DNA of 64,000 nucleotides. Origin: Pomphorhynchus laevis. Its lineage: Eukaryota; Acanthocephala; Palaeacanthocephala; Echinorhynchida; Pomphorhynchidae. The stretch lies in NCBI GenBank assembly GCA_012934845.2, contig WNNJ02001602.1, positions 248,001-312,000 on the forward strand, written 5' to 3'. The notes beneath the pieces were generated by a model that saw only the letters and a list, made by a program, of their open reading frames with translations, was not told the DNA's origin and made no database searches. The position numbers were made by a program, and so were the translations under genes. Of this stretch, positions 1-10,497 are shown piece after piece; position 1 is the stretch's first letter, and each line of letters begins with the position of its first letter.

Positions 1-78
1 AATCAACAAAATAGTCTTCAAACTAATGTCTTGTCTTAAGAACACTTTATACAATTACTTGAGTTCTGCTTAAATGAA

Positions 79-535
79 TATATATTTACATGTCCTAATG
101 GAGATACATACAAACAAGTTGATGGAGTTGCCATGGGGTCTGTATTGGGATTAACAATAGCCAACCTTTATGTGGGTCACTTGGAAAGAAAAATATTTTT
201 AGAAGACAAAAATAAAATGCCATTTTACATTCGATATGTCGATGATACTTTCATATGTACTGATAATGCTGAAAATGTAATTGAGCTTAAGCGAAAGTTT
301 GAGCAATCCTCATGTCTTCATTTTACGGTTGAGTTTGAAAACCAAAATGTATTACCGTTCCTTGCAAAAAGAGTGTTATCAAATCGCTACTGCACCGCGC
401 CTATCGTATTTGCACTAACTGGAATGAATTACATAAGGAATTCGAACGAATTAGACAAATTCTTGTTAATAATAACTATCCATTTAGATTTGTTGATAGG
501 ATAATTAGGAATTTTCTAAAAACTAAGGAACCATA
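79..535 (+). mobile_element. Penelope-like element RT fragment (fossil)
   Basis: The translation has Penelope-type reverse transcriptase signatures: VDGVAMGSVLGLTIANLY (motif B), then YIRYVDDTF (catalytic motif C), then a stretch like motif D. Thumb-like sequence follows (YRICTNWNELHKEF in another frame). The family normally runs 700-850 residues with RT followed by a GIY-YIG endonuclease; here only the palm and start of the thumb are seen, and the element may continue left of the window. It is broken, as the frame is not continuous. The sequence differs clearly from the PLE at 37.3-39.3 kb, so it is another family and looks old. Confidence 0.8.
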
Positions 536-821
536 GTGTGCGTCATCAGCATACAAATATTAATAAATTAATAGTGTATTATTGTGGCCAATACACATCT
601 GCATCCCGTTTGCAAGCAAACAAATTACGTTATATAATGAATAAATAAGTTACATCAGAAAAGATAGTAAGATTGAAAATATATTATAAGAGCCTGAAAT
701 TTAGCCACATAATATTGAAAAATTGTACGATTCAAAGACCGAGATTCAAGTTGTCGCTCTCCGTACTTCAAAGTACGGACTGAAATTTGACTCATCCAAG
801 ATTCAAATATCGCTCTCCGTA

Positions 822-871
822 CATCAAAGGATCACCAGCCCGATTTCAATCGGGCTGGTGATCCTTTGATG
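822..871. repeat. 50-bp perfect palindrome
   Basis: The arms 822-845 and 848-871 are perfect reverse complements (24 bp each) around a 2-nt centre. The arm core reads AAAGGATCACCAGCCCGAT. The same core appears again at 991-1009, so three alternating copies lie within 190 bp. The sequence would form a strong hairpin or cruciform. No coding frame or ribozyme core is seen in it. Confidence 0.9.
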
Positions 872-1007
872 GATGCTTATTTAGGGTGAATGGAATTGTA
901 TGTCATGAAGAAAGGATTCTGTAGCTGGTGTTCAATGAGAAAGTCATCTTGTGTAATCTAGCAACTATTCAATAGATAAATAAGCATCAATCAAAGGATC
1001 ACCAGCC
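854..1007. repeat. Foldback element with 31-32 bp arms
   Basis: 854-885 and 976-1007 are inverted copies with about one mismatch (both contain ATGCTTATTTA or its complement). About 90 bp of unrelated sequence lies between them. The left arm overlaps the right arm of the perfect palindrome at 822-871. Just upstream, 746-826 holds two imperfect copies of a ~57 bp direct repeat ending TCGCTCTCCGTAC. No ORF is present. It could be a small foldback transposon or the end of a retrozyme/PLE unit. Confidence 0.75.
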
Positions 1008-1045
1008 CAATTAAAATCGATATTCACGATCCCATATGATACAAT

Positions 1046-1243
1046 CCATAGCAACCTTAACACACGCTTAAACTGTGTAACACACGCTTAAACACTGTTT
1101 AAACGTGTGTTAAGGTGCCTATGGATGATCATAGTTAGTAGTCACGGTACTGATGGGCTCCGTTAGAGCGAAACGCGTCTACCGTTGTTGAAGTTTGTCG
1201 TCACACATTGGATGACTGGGCATACGTAGCGACTGTGATATAT
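1046..1243 (+). repeat. Hammerhead-bearing repeat, copy 1
   Basis: A ~170 bp sequence shared with 27,415-27,570, including the ribozyme and the downstream GACTGGGCATACGTAGCGAC block. It is preceded by an imperfect inverted repeat: 1046-1073 against 1097-1124, with arm text CCTTAACACACG. PLEs and metazoan retrozymes are known to carry minimal type I hammerhead motifs in their terminal repeats. This is probably such an end, with no attached ORF. Confidence 0.75.
1144..1185 (+). ncRNA. Hammerhead ribozyme (type I, core mutated A9G)
   Basis: Stem I is ACGGTA (1144-1149) with TACCGT (1180-1185). The core CTGATGG is at 1150-1156. Stem II is GCTC (1157-1160) with GAGC (1166-1169), closed by loop CGTTA. 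GAA follows at 1170-1172, then the minimal stem III AC-GC-GT (1173-1178) and cleavage residue C at 1179. Only the last core base departs from the invariant CUGANGA, being G where A9 is expected. Because A9 is essential in the family, this copy is probably inactive or weak. Confidence 0.85.
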
Positions 1244-1483
1244 AAAGTATCAATGGGATTATTTGAACCACAACTTTGGATCCTTGGTTCTGTCGGATTC
1301 ATAAATATATATTATTTATTTTTATTCCAATACATACCAAAGCCAAAAGGCTATTCAGGCAGAGTCTAAGAAAAGAAGAAAAGCAAATAGTCAGTCAACG
1401 TAGCTAATTAGGGTATTCCAGTGGTAGTGTTGAATAGCGGTATTGCTCACATATTCATTTGTAGCATCGTAATTTAAACGATT

Positions 1484-4380
1484 TCAAACTGGGGGCTGCA
1501 ACGAATTCCATATGTTAATTCCTCTCCTCAGGAGTCTATACACTTTTGGTAATCTGCCAAATCCAAATTTATACAAAACTCTGCTATGTCCCCGCAACTT
1601 ACCTACCCGCCTAGTGATTACATCGGTGCGATAACCCACTGCATCATTCGACATATACCATAGACATAGCATTTCCAAGGATATGAACCTCTCACGTACC
1701 GACAACATCCCAATACGACTTAGACGTACATAATAGTCGATACCACTTATGCCAATACAGAGCCTCGATCCGCGCCTAAGAATAGACTCCAGGTCTAATA
1801 GTTCTTGCTTAGTGACAGGGAAACAAGCCTGAATGCAGTACTCAAAGTGTGGCATGACGAGGGAGATGAATAAGCTCTTAAACATGTGACAGCTTAACCT
1901 GAGGAATGCATTTTTAATACAATATAAAGCCCTAGTAGCTTTACCTAGAAAGAAGTCGGTGTTCAACTTTGTTTTCAAGGATCTATGGACTTATCCCTAA
2001 ATCCTTATGATGAGACACTTCCTTTAAGACAATATCTCCAATATAGTACCTTAGAGTTTCAATCGGGATACCTAGTTGCATGAGGACACATTTATCAACA
2101 TTCAACCGTAGTCCGGTAGAATCGCACCACTTGATCAGGGAGTTTAGATCATTTTGTAACGATACTCGATCAGCAGGACTTCTAATGATCGACCAAATCT
2201 TTAGATCGTCTGCAAACGCTAGATGAGAGCATGATAAGCGGAGTAGCAGATCATTAATGAAGATTATAAAGAGCAGTGGGCCAATGACTGATCCCTGCGG
2301 TACGCCAGAATTAATATTTATCGAATAAGAAAACACGCCCCCCACACAAACTCGGAAAGACCTATTCGATAGAAATTCCCTGACCGACTCACAAATATAT
2401 GAATGAAGTCCATAGTGATACAGTAAAGACACTATGCCGTCGTGTGGTACCCTATCAAAAGCTTTCAAAAAATCAAGGAATACTGTATGAACCTGAAACC
2501 CAGCCCCCAGAGCATCAGCCCATTTTTCACGCGCAGTTAGTAGGTTAGTAAGGCATGAACGTCCGATCCTGAAACCATGTTGAGATTCAACCAATATGTG
2601 ATTACGATCCAAATGATCCCTGATTCTACTAGCAATGATTCTTTCTAAAAGTTTGCAGAATACGCTAGTTAAGCTAATGGGTCGAAAGTTCGCGCAAAAG
2701 CTAGCAGGATGCTTTTTGGGAATAGGAACCACAATTGCACACTTCCAACTGTCAGGAATCCAAGATGTATCTAAGCTGTATCTGAAGAACATAGTTAAAT
2801 CATTGCTCAGTTCGTTCGCTAGGGATTTGACGAGTAAGGGGGCAATATTGTCTGGTCCCGGAGATGTAAACGAATCGAGCTTCATTACCTCGTTCAACAC
2901 CTCATCCACTCTGAGTGGACGAACACAACACCGATGAGCAACCGGAACATACTTCCAACTAAAGTCATGCAGTTTGTTAGAGGTCAAACCCTGTACCAAG
3001 AAGCCATCAGCTAAATGTTGGGCGATTAGAGACGGATCGGTCAAAGTTTCAGTTGGCATTTGGATTGAGCTAATTGTGGCGACAAGAGTTCTGTTGTTTC
3101 TTACATAAGACCAATATCTCCTAGGATTCAAAGATGCATCCCTGGCGATACTATCTTCGTACGAATAGCGTTTCTGAAATTTTAGCCGATTGCATAAGTT
3201 CCGAGAGTCGACGTAGGCCCGTTTTGAAGCAGAAGAACGCCTAAATTCGCGCCACAATTTGTTGCGGGATCTTACAGCATCAAGAAGCTCTCTGTCGAAC
3301 CAAGGAGGATGTCCATGCTTGAACTTGCAGGCACGTAGCGGAGCAAAGATATCAGAAATTCTCATCAATTCATCATGGATCAGATCAAAGACTACAGGAA
3401 CCTCCAAACCGAAGTGGATACGAAGACTATCACAGATACCTTTTGGGAAGCTTGCAGCTAGTTGACTAGCATCAACACCTACCCAACAACGTTTTTTAAA
3501 ATTAGAGTTTTGTGAGGCTCTGTTGAACAGCGACAGCCGCATAGAGAGTACACAGTGATCGCTATTGCCAATTGGTGCGTCATAACGAACAACTGAAACG
3601 TCACCCAAACACTTAGTAAAGACCAAATCGAGTAAAGAAGGCGTCCCTGTCACACAAGTAGGTTCTTTAATATGTTGAACTAGTAGCATCTCAAGTAACA
3701 TAAAGTCACTCAGTACTTTCCTAATTCAACGAATTTGTCGTGAATGACTATTTTTCCAGTCTATTTGGGGGATATTGAAGTCACACAGGAGCAAGATCAG
3801 GGGATACTAAGATAAACTCAGCAAATGTGGTTTAAGAGAGCCAAATCTTAATTCATAGGACGGAGAACTGTAAAAACACAGAATCGGGATCGTTGACCAT
3901 TTCCCAGTGTAAAAGCAAGACCTTCAAAGGAATAACCAATATCGTCGCGAAAAGCCGAGATTTTCGATACCAGGAGACTATTTCGCACATAGGCGGCTAC
4001 CCCACCTCCACGTTTACCACACGAGCGATTCGAACGTATTAGAAAATAGTTAGTGATGGCAACACAATCATCCAAAATGTTAGAATGTAGCCATGTTTCG
4101 GTTATTCAAAAAACATCAAAACGTTTCGAAGCAATTATGAATTTAATTTCAGAGAACTGAGCCAGCCAGGAGACTACGAACATTTGAATAACCGACAAAA
4201 ATGTTCGTATAATGGGAAAATTTGACACGCTCGGTGACACTATCGAAGTCTACTAGTTTTCTTACACACAAACCATCACTACTAAAGAGGTCTGACTCTA
4301 CAGAAGTAAGGGATGCCACCGGACAGTCGGACGCCACTTGACCACCCGAAAAATCCGGATACATCGGTTGCACTCATCAC
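1484..4380 (-). pseudogene. LINE-A copy 1 ORF2 (endonuclease + RT), broken
   Basis: Reading leftwards, 4,373-4,149 gives the N-terminal part and endonuclease start (VGYSNVRSLLAG). 4,075-3,848 is mid-endonuclease (RSCGKRGGGVAAYVR). 3,701-1,983 gives the endonuclease end (PIGNSDHCVLSMRL) and the RT palm: FRPISLTSVFCKLLERI, FLDFLKAFDRVPHDG, SGVPQGSVIGPLLF and the FADD box. 1,978-1,484 is the thumb and C-terminus. An in-frame TGA and a nearby frame change separate the endonuclease from the RT, and copy 2 has the same pair. A further frame change lies near 1,980 in this copy only. Motif A reads FLDFLKAF where copy 2 has the usual FLDFSKAF. Confidence 0.9.
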
Positions 4381-5727
4381 TTTCCAGCCGTCGATGCAGC
4401 TCGTTGAAAGCCTCGTGTCTTCTCAAACGATCTGCAGGAGATAAATCACGGAGTAAATGAAAATCAGAGCGCGATAATCTAAATGCATGCTTGAGTAGGA
4501 AGTCAACATGATCTTTTGAGTCTAGAACAACTTTTAAAAGTCTCTGTCTATCTGAAAGTTTCTCTCTTAGACGAAAAACTCATAGAACTTTAAAACACTT
4601 CGCAACATCCACATCGCTCTGGAGAAACATCGTTGAAAACATCGCGCGAAGATGCACAATATCGTCATCCAGTCTACTTTGGGGATTGTTACTGAGAGAT
4701 TCTTCAACACCGCTCACGATAACGTTTAACTCTCTTCTGGAGTTAAATTGTCTAGAGCTGAATTGTTTAGGGCTAGCAGACGGAACTAATGAAGAATGAG
4801 TCTCAGGGGCAATCGATGGCCGTCGATGATTTGGAGGAATCACTGCATGTTGTCTATTATTTGGAAGGCTAACTATTTGTCGTAGATTATCTATAGGCCT
4901 AACTATAATCTGACTAGCCTTTGCAAGATCCTTAACGCTTTCAATAAGCGGGGCTACTATAGGAGCTACACATAAACTGCAGCGGGGATGCAGTAGCTGA
5001 GGGTAAGCTACTGCATCCAGGAGTTGAAAAATCAACATTTGCATGCTTGAGGGCGGAACATTTGTTATATGCAGCAACACCGACGCCGCTCGAGTCCAAT
5101 ATATGGGGATGAACAATAGAATGCAAAACATAAAGTTGTTTGAAGGAGTAATCCATCACATTAGTCTCATGCAATGCATCCCAACGAAGCATTGAGTTGA
5201 ATTGTTATTGAAGGGTATGATTGAACGATCGTCCAGTTCTAACTCCGACTGCTGCGTGAGAGAATGATTGAGTACATGAATAGCATTATTGGTTCCTATC
5301 TCAGATGATTTTGGAGTGGCCGAAACATCATCAATCCCTGACGACGAGCTGCTTGACTGTCTGAACGCTTCTGAACTCCTTTCTGGTTCGTCAGTATTTT
5401 GATCTTCCCCATCGTTGTGACTGTTTGAATCTGCGTTCCTCTCCGAAGCATTTATTGATACTTGCTCGTCACAACGGCCCTTGAACAACAAGGAGAGCAA
5501 TTCGGAGGCACAGAACCACAAACAAAATCCCTAGACAGTAGAGATTTCGTCAGACAAGATGGAACGTTGACAGTTGTCCATATGTCGCATCCAGATCTGC
5601 TGCAAGAGACCTCGCGTTGCTGATACCCAGAGGAGGGGCTTGCTAATTTTGGTACAGTCTGATTGCGAGTACCGTTAATCTGCTGACTTGCTAAGCATTT
5701 TTTCGTTTATGTCTTCTTTGTTCTTGC
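4381..5727 (-). pseudogene. LINE-A copy 1 ORF1, broken
   Basis: The N-terminal cysteine-rich (PHD-like) region is near 5,730-5,480, followed by a Ser-rich linker (5,460-5,160). An RNA-binding-like C-terminal part (4,700-4,400) resembles ORF1 proteins of flatworm LINEs and includes text close to RPRLLKVVLDSKDHVDFLL. The frame changes several times compared with copy 2, and ~60 bp is missing near 5,000. LINE ORF1 proteins bind element RNA; this copy cannot make an intact one. Confidence 0.8.
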
Positions 5728-5804
5728 CATCGATTGTTGTGTCAACTCGCTTCGCTCGTTGTAATCGAATAATTTTAAGCTTGTGTGTTCATTGGGCTTG
5801 CTAG

Positions 5805-6104
5805 TATGTATATTATATCTCAAACTTTTTTAAAACCAATCTCAAACTTTTTCAAACCAATATTCTCAAACTCAAAGCTTGTTTATAGATTCAAAAATTC
5901 TGAAAAATGGTTCGAGGAAATAGTTAACGAAGATATTTCAGTACTTATGAATATTTTCTTTTTGTAGACGATTAGAACGGACTTTTGACTAGTGTTTGTA
6001 TGTTAATTATTTTTCAAACTTTTAAAGGTTTGAAAAATAAGTATATAAAAATAAGTATATATTTTTAAGTATATATAAAATTTAACCAAGCTTTCTTTTG
6101 CAAT
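5805..6104. other. AT-rich spacer with short CAAACTTTTT repeats
   Basis: The stretch repeats CTCAAACTTTTT-type words (5,818-5,870, and 6,015-6,035 in inverted form). Similar words recur at 42,440-42,500. No gene is recognised; the 60-codon frame at 5,785-5,967 is low-complexity. Confidence 0.4.
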
Positions 6105-6150
6105 TTATTTACAAAACGTTTTCGGGTTACCCCTTCGTCAGTAGCACAAT
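6060..6150 (-). repeat. PLE-type end with hammerhead-like core (family b, copy 1)
   Basis: Read on the minus strand: CTGACGA (6141-6135), a short hairpin AGGGGTAACCC, GAAAACG, then AATAAA about 15 nt later. The order of core, stem II, GAAA and AATAAA is the same as just downstream of the PLE ORF at 37.4 kb. A near-identical block is at 25,340-25,412. An extra unpaired A sits between the core and stem II, and stem I is weak, so activity is doubtful. Confidence 0.55.
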
Positions 6151-6179
6151 ACAGAATAAATTGTTTATCAAATTTAATA

Positions 6180-6213
6180 AATTGTTTATTCATTTGGAAA
6201 TGAATAAACAATT
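6180..6213. repeat. 34-bp perfect hairpin
   Basis: The arms 6180-6195 and 6198-6213 (AATTGTTTATTCATTT and its complement) are perfect over 16 bp with a GG loop. It lies 40 bp beyond the PLE-type end and has no coding context. Confidence 0.85.
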
Positions 6214-8209
6214 AATAAAGTTGCCTAAGACAGCTAATAGACAGAACTATTAATAGATTTTTGAAAATATCCATTAATAGCATAAAATGTATGCTTTTAT
6301 ATTTTATGGGAGAATTTAAATTTTAAATTTGAACTTGATATAAATATATAAAATATTATAACAATTTTATAATTATTTATAATTATTTACAATGATATTA
6401 TTTAATATCATTACTGTAAGTTAATTCTTTCTAAAAATTGCGATAATACATAAACTTTTATTTTCAATTTCAAATTTCAGCTTGATATAAATTATATAAA
6501 ATTTTATATAACAATTATTTATTATTTATAATTATTTATAATTATGTAATTAGCTATTATTTAATTATTTAATTTTTATTTAGCATTATATTTTATTGAT
6601 AAATAGTATAAAATACGTAGAATCAATTAGCTGATCTGATTGTCGCAAATCAGCCCAGTGACCATTAGAAAGTGTTGGGAACTTTTACGATATTCAAAAT
6701 ACATATTTTCATGCTGATCTGATTTATGGTTGAATAAATTTAAATGCTAATAATAATGTTTTCATTGTTTAATTAAGCTAGCAGGAACAATGGTAAAAAA
6801 TCAAAATAAACTTACATATCGATCATGATCATATCTCCTGATGTTGATTCTGCTGTCCTCTAATCCTTATTCTGATACATCGTCTCTTATTTATTAGTCA
6901 ATTCATAAAAATTGAATTTTGTTTTAAATTTCAATTATTTATTTTAACTTGATTTAAATTATATAACAATTATTTCCTTTATAATTTATTATTTAATTTA
7001 TATTTAACATTATTTTTAATTGATAAATAATATAAAATACGTAGACTCAACAATTGGCTGATCAGATTTGCCAGTATTAACTCCTCTGTTGTAGTAATGA
7101 TATTGCTAAATTTGTGAATACTTGAACTAATCTAGCAGTAAAATATTCAGCACTTATATTAATACGGCTTTGACTTATGGAACGTCGAAGAGGTTCCAAT
7201 ATATTCAAAATCAATTAGATCAAAAACAATAAGTCTGACCTTATAAAAGCTTGATTTACAATGCCATCTGTAAAATCAACACTGTCGGTTAATTCTTTCT
7301 AAAAACTTCGAGTAAGTGCTAACCCATAAACTTGACAGCAATTTGTTTTTATTCATCGATTACTATCAGTGATGTATTTTTTAAAGGGGAAATGGATACC
7401 AACGCAAAATTATATTTTTATGTATTTTGTAATTTAGCATTTATCTGACAGCAATCAATTTTATTGCTATAGAATTTAAAAAATCATTATTTTCAAGTAA
7501 ATGGAATTTTCGGGAAAAATTTGTGAGCATGTTATTCTGAAAAAGAATTTCCAAATGCAATGAAAAGATCAAATTAATTTTAATAAAGCACACCACCACG
7601 AGAAAAGAGGTTCCAACTCAATTTAAACATTTTAACGCTCTCTGAATTTAATTATATCTTTGGTATGCAATTGAATGCAGAAAAACACTTTATCAAATAC
7701 TTATCAAATAAGTAGAAGAGCAAATGTGTTTTGGTTTTAATGTATTTGACAAAGTCAAACATTTCCGATATTTTAGAAATCATTAATTTCATAATTATGT
7801 TTTAATTTATAGAAAATAAACTGTTTTGAACTTGTGTATGCGAAATATTTACATCACTAGCAATTAAAATAAAAGCTATCATAGATTTGAAGCTTCATAA
7901 ATTTTAATATTTAAGATTAGAAGCCGAAATAGGAGTCGAAACCTGATAACGTAGCAGTTACTCCTGATGACATTTAATTCTGATACATCTTATATTATTT
8001 ATTAGTCTATTCATAAAACTTGATTTTTATTTAAAATTTCAATTTTTTATTTTAAATTGATATAATATATAAATTGTATGACATCTTATATAATATCTAT
8101 AAAATATTGTATAATTATTTATTATTTATCTTTATTTTTATTTACAAATTAAAAATAATGATAAATAATGATAAATAATAAATAATTATAACATTATATT
8201 GTAAATACT

Positions 8210-8325
8210 AGATAATATATATTATATAATACTATATAATATATTATATAGTATTATATAATATACAATATATATTATATAATAGTATATTATATATATT
8301 ATATAATACTATATAATATTTACTA
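8210..8325. repeat. (TATA)-rich simple repeat
   Basis: Alternating TATATAATA words form an imperfect, largely self-complementary stretch inside the R1 cluster. It is low complexity only. Confidence 0.8.
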
Positions 8326-8580
8326 TAGCTCTCCTTGTGGAATGGGAATGGCTAAGTGTCACTTAAGTCGCACTTAATAACTCAATTCATAAAAATTGAT
8401 TTTTATTTTTAATTTCAATTTTTTATTTTAACTTGTTAAAAAAAAATTTTTATTTTAAAATTTTTATTTTAACTATCTTATCTAATAATTATTCCTTATT
8501 TATAATTATTAAATAATTAATTAAATTTTTAATTTTAATTTTATAATAATATTAAATACGAAACTCAATTAGCTTATTTG

Positions 8581-8735
8581 ATTTGTTATTTAAAAGATGT
8601 TTGATAAATATTTAACATTCGAAGTTTACAATTTAGTATTTTTTATTGAAACATGCAAAATAAACTGTTATATTTAAAATTTACTTCAATCTATTAAATG
8701 ATTGGATTCTTATTATTTTTAATTTAATAAAAATA
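8581..8735 (+). repeat. 157-bp direct repeat, copy 1
   Basis: The block starting TTTGTTATTTAAAAGAT and ending TAATAAAAATAAT recurs at 9,381-9,537 with only a handful of changes. The surrounding R1 copies have diverged far more, so this duplication is younger than they are. Confidence 0.85.
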
Positions 8736-8769
8736 ATTATTATTTAATTATTGTTAAAATTATAATTAA

Positions 8770-9020
8770 AATTACTTCCCGGTTACATTCTCATTCTCAG
8801 GAGGGGAAGGCCCCTCGGCGCCCATCATTCTGAAGTGCGTAGCAACGCTGTTGGCAGCCAAAAACAGTTCAGACTACAATCATACAATTGGCGGTATAAG
8901 ACGGAGGATCAGTTTCGTGCTGGCTAGGGCAATTTCCACGTGCCTCAGGGGTCCCCGCTTCCCGCGCCCATACTCCATTGGAAGTCACTCGTAGTCAGCG
9001 TTGCGCACTTGCTCGTGGAA
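8770..9020. other. GC-rich island of unknown identity
   Basis: A ~250 bp stretch with much higher GC than the several kilobases around it. It includes CCCCTCGGCGCCC, GTCCCCGCTTCCCGCGCCC and GTTGCGCACTTGCTCGTGG. It is flanked on both sides by the copies of a 157 bp repeat (8,581 and 9,381). Both strands have stops in all frames I read. It is not recognisable as rRNA or tRNA. It may be a fragment of another element inserted into the R1 cluster. Confidence 0.4.
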
Positions 9021-9380
9021 ATGTTTTTCTTTTGTTATTTAAAGTTACAATTTTATGTTTATAATGGCCCATTTGCGGGAACCTTTTACTGTATTATATT
9101 ATGACAAATATTAAAATTATTATTTTTTATAATTTACCATAAAAAATATTTTTCAAGAATTTACTTTCTTAATACTTTTTTGAAGCCAATAACAATTGTT
9201 TGCTAAATAAAAATACAAAATCATGCAGCTAATATAATATCTAAAGCAAATTGTTGTCATTCTTGTCGCTCTATATGTTGAAATCGCTGTGATTATTTGC
9301 CGATAGCGCATTGTAACACTGACTACTTATTTGAAGATATTGTTCCCAAGATATCTACAATAAAAGATTACAATGTAACT

Positions 9381-9537
9381 TTGTTATTTAAAAGATATTT
9401 AATAAATATTTAACATTCGAAGTTTACAATTTAGTAATTTTTGTTGAAACATGCAAAATAAACTGTTATATTTAAAATTTACTTCAATATATTAAATGAT
9501 TGGATTCTTATTATTTTTAATTCAATAAAAATAATGA
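9381..9537 (+). repeat. 157-bp direct repeat, copy 2
   Basis: Near-identical partner of 8,581-8,735 in the same orientation, separated by about 640 bp that include the GC-rich island. Confidence 0.85.
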
Positions 9538-10463
9538 AATAAAACACTGATATCTGTAAATTATGCAAATGTCGCTTTGTGTAGTCGAGGTTACGTGTAT
9601 AACGGTGAACTAAAAATATTTTCTTTTTGATGAATGAGTATCTTCAATATATTCAGAGTTATAGTAATATACCACATATGTATGCAACTCTTAAAATTGA
9701 TCACTTTGCTTTATATTGAAAGCTATAAAGATGTTATTAACTAAAAATGCATCATCAATGTTTCGCATAGATTGCGTTTCTCTTCATGTTTTGCATATAA
9801 TATTTTTCTCTTCATGGAAACGTTTGACAAATAATTGATAAATTACAATCTATTTTAATATGTCTTCTTAATTTATTGCTTTGATTCATTTAGAGAATCG
9901 TATACTATTTATTAGTCAATTCCTAAAAATTGATTTTTATTTTAAATTTCAATTTTAAATTTATATAAATTATGTAAAATCTTATCTAATAATTATTCAT
10001 TATTTATAGTTATTTAAAAATGATATTATTTAATTTCTAGTATTTTATACATTAATTTAATGTGGATATCATTCTTGATATGGTAAAATACATATATAAA
10101 TACAAAATATTGGTATTCTGTTTATAGTTTTGGTGATCTAAAAAATATTCGTATTTTAATGTTCATTTCTTTAAATGCACAATTTACAGACAATGTTTTC
10201 TTCCAGTATATCACATTTTATCAATTTTATAAAAGTATTAGTTAATATTATAAACTAATAATTATTAGTACATAAAAATTCATAAGAATTGACTTTTATT
10301 TTAAATTTCAAATTTAAATATAAATTATTTATATCAAATTGAATATTATTATTGAATGATATATGACGTTTCATAATTGTAATCAATAATTCATGATCAA
10401 ATCAAGGAGTTGTATACCATCGAGTTGGTTGTCTACAGTGCAGTGATAATCGATATTATTCTT

Positions 10464-10497
10464 GGATTAGATTCTCAGTGCGGTGAGAATCTAATCC
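10464..10497. repeat. 14-bp perfect hairpin
   Basis: GGATTAGATTCTCA (10464-10477) and its exact complement (10484-10497) flank the loop GTGCGG. It sits at the edge of an R1 copy. Confidence 0.85.

Larger units (their letters stand above)
1316..5804 (-). mobile_element. LINE-A copy 1 (CR1/Jockey-like non-LTR retrotransposon)
   Basis: A near full-length non-LTR element reading leftwards: ORF1, then AP-type endonuclease, then reverse transcriptase. It matches copy 2 at 10,996-15,600 almost base for base in the centre, with more differences at both ends. The 3' end falls at the TTATTCCAATACATACC block near 1,320 and runs into an AT-rich tail. The 5' side stops matching copy 2 near 5,804. It is disrupted in both ORFs, including a deletion of about 60 bp in ORF1 near 5,000 relative to copy 2. 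Confidence 0.92.

Noticed and set aside
2635-2937. Plus-strand 100-codon frame (also at 12,334-12,636)
   Set aside because: Antisense shadow of the LINE-A RT; identical in both copies only because the RT is.
8770-9020. GC-rich island as an rRNA or tRNA gene
   Set aside because: No conserved rRNA segment, tRNA B box or cloverleaf could be recognised.
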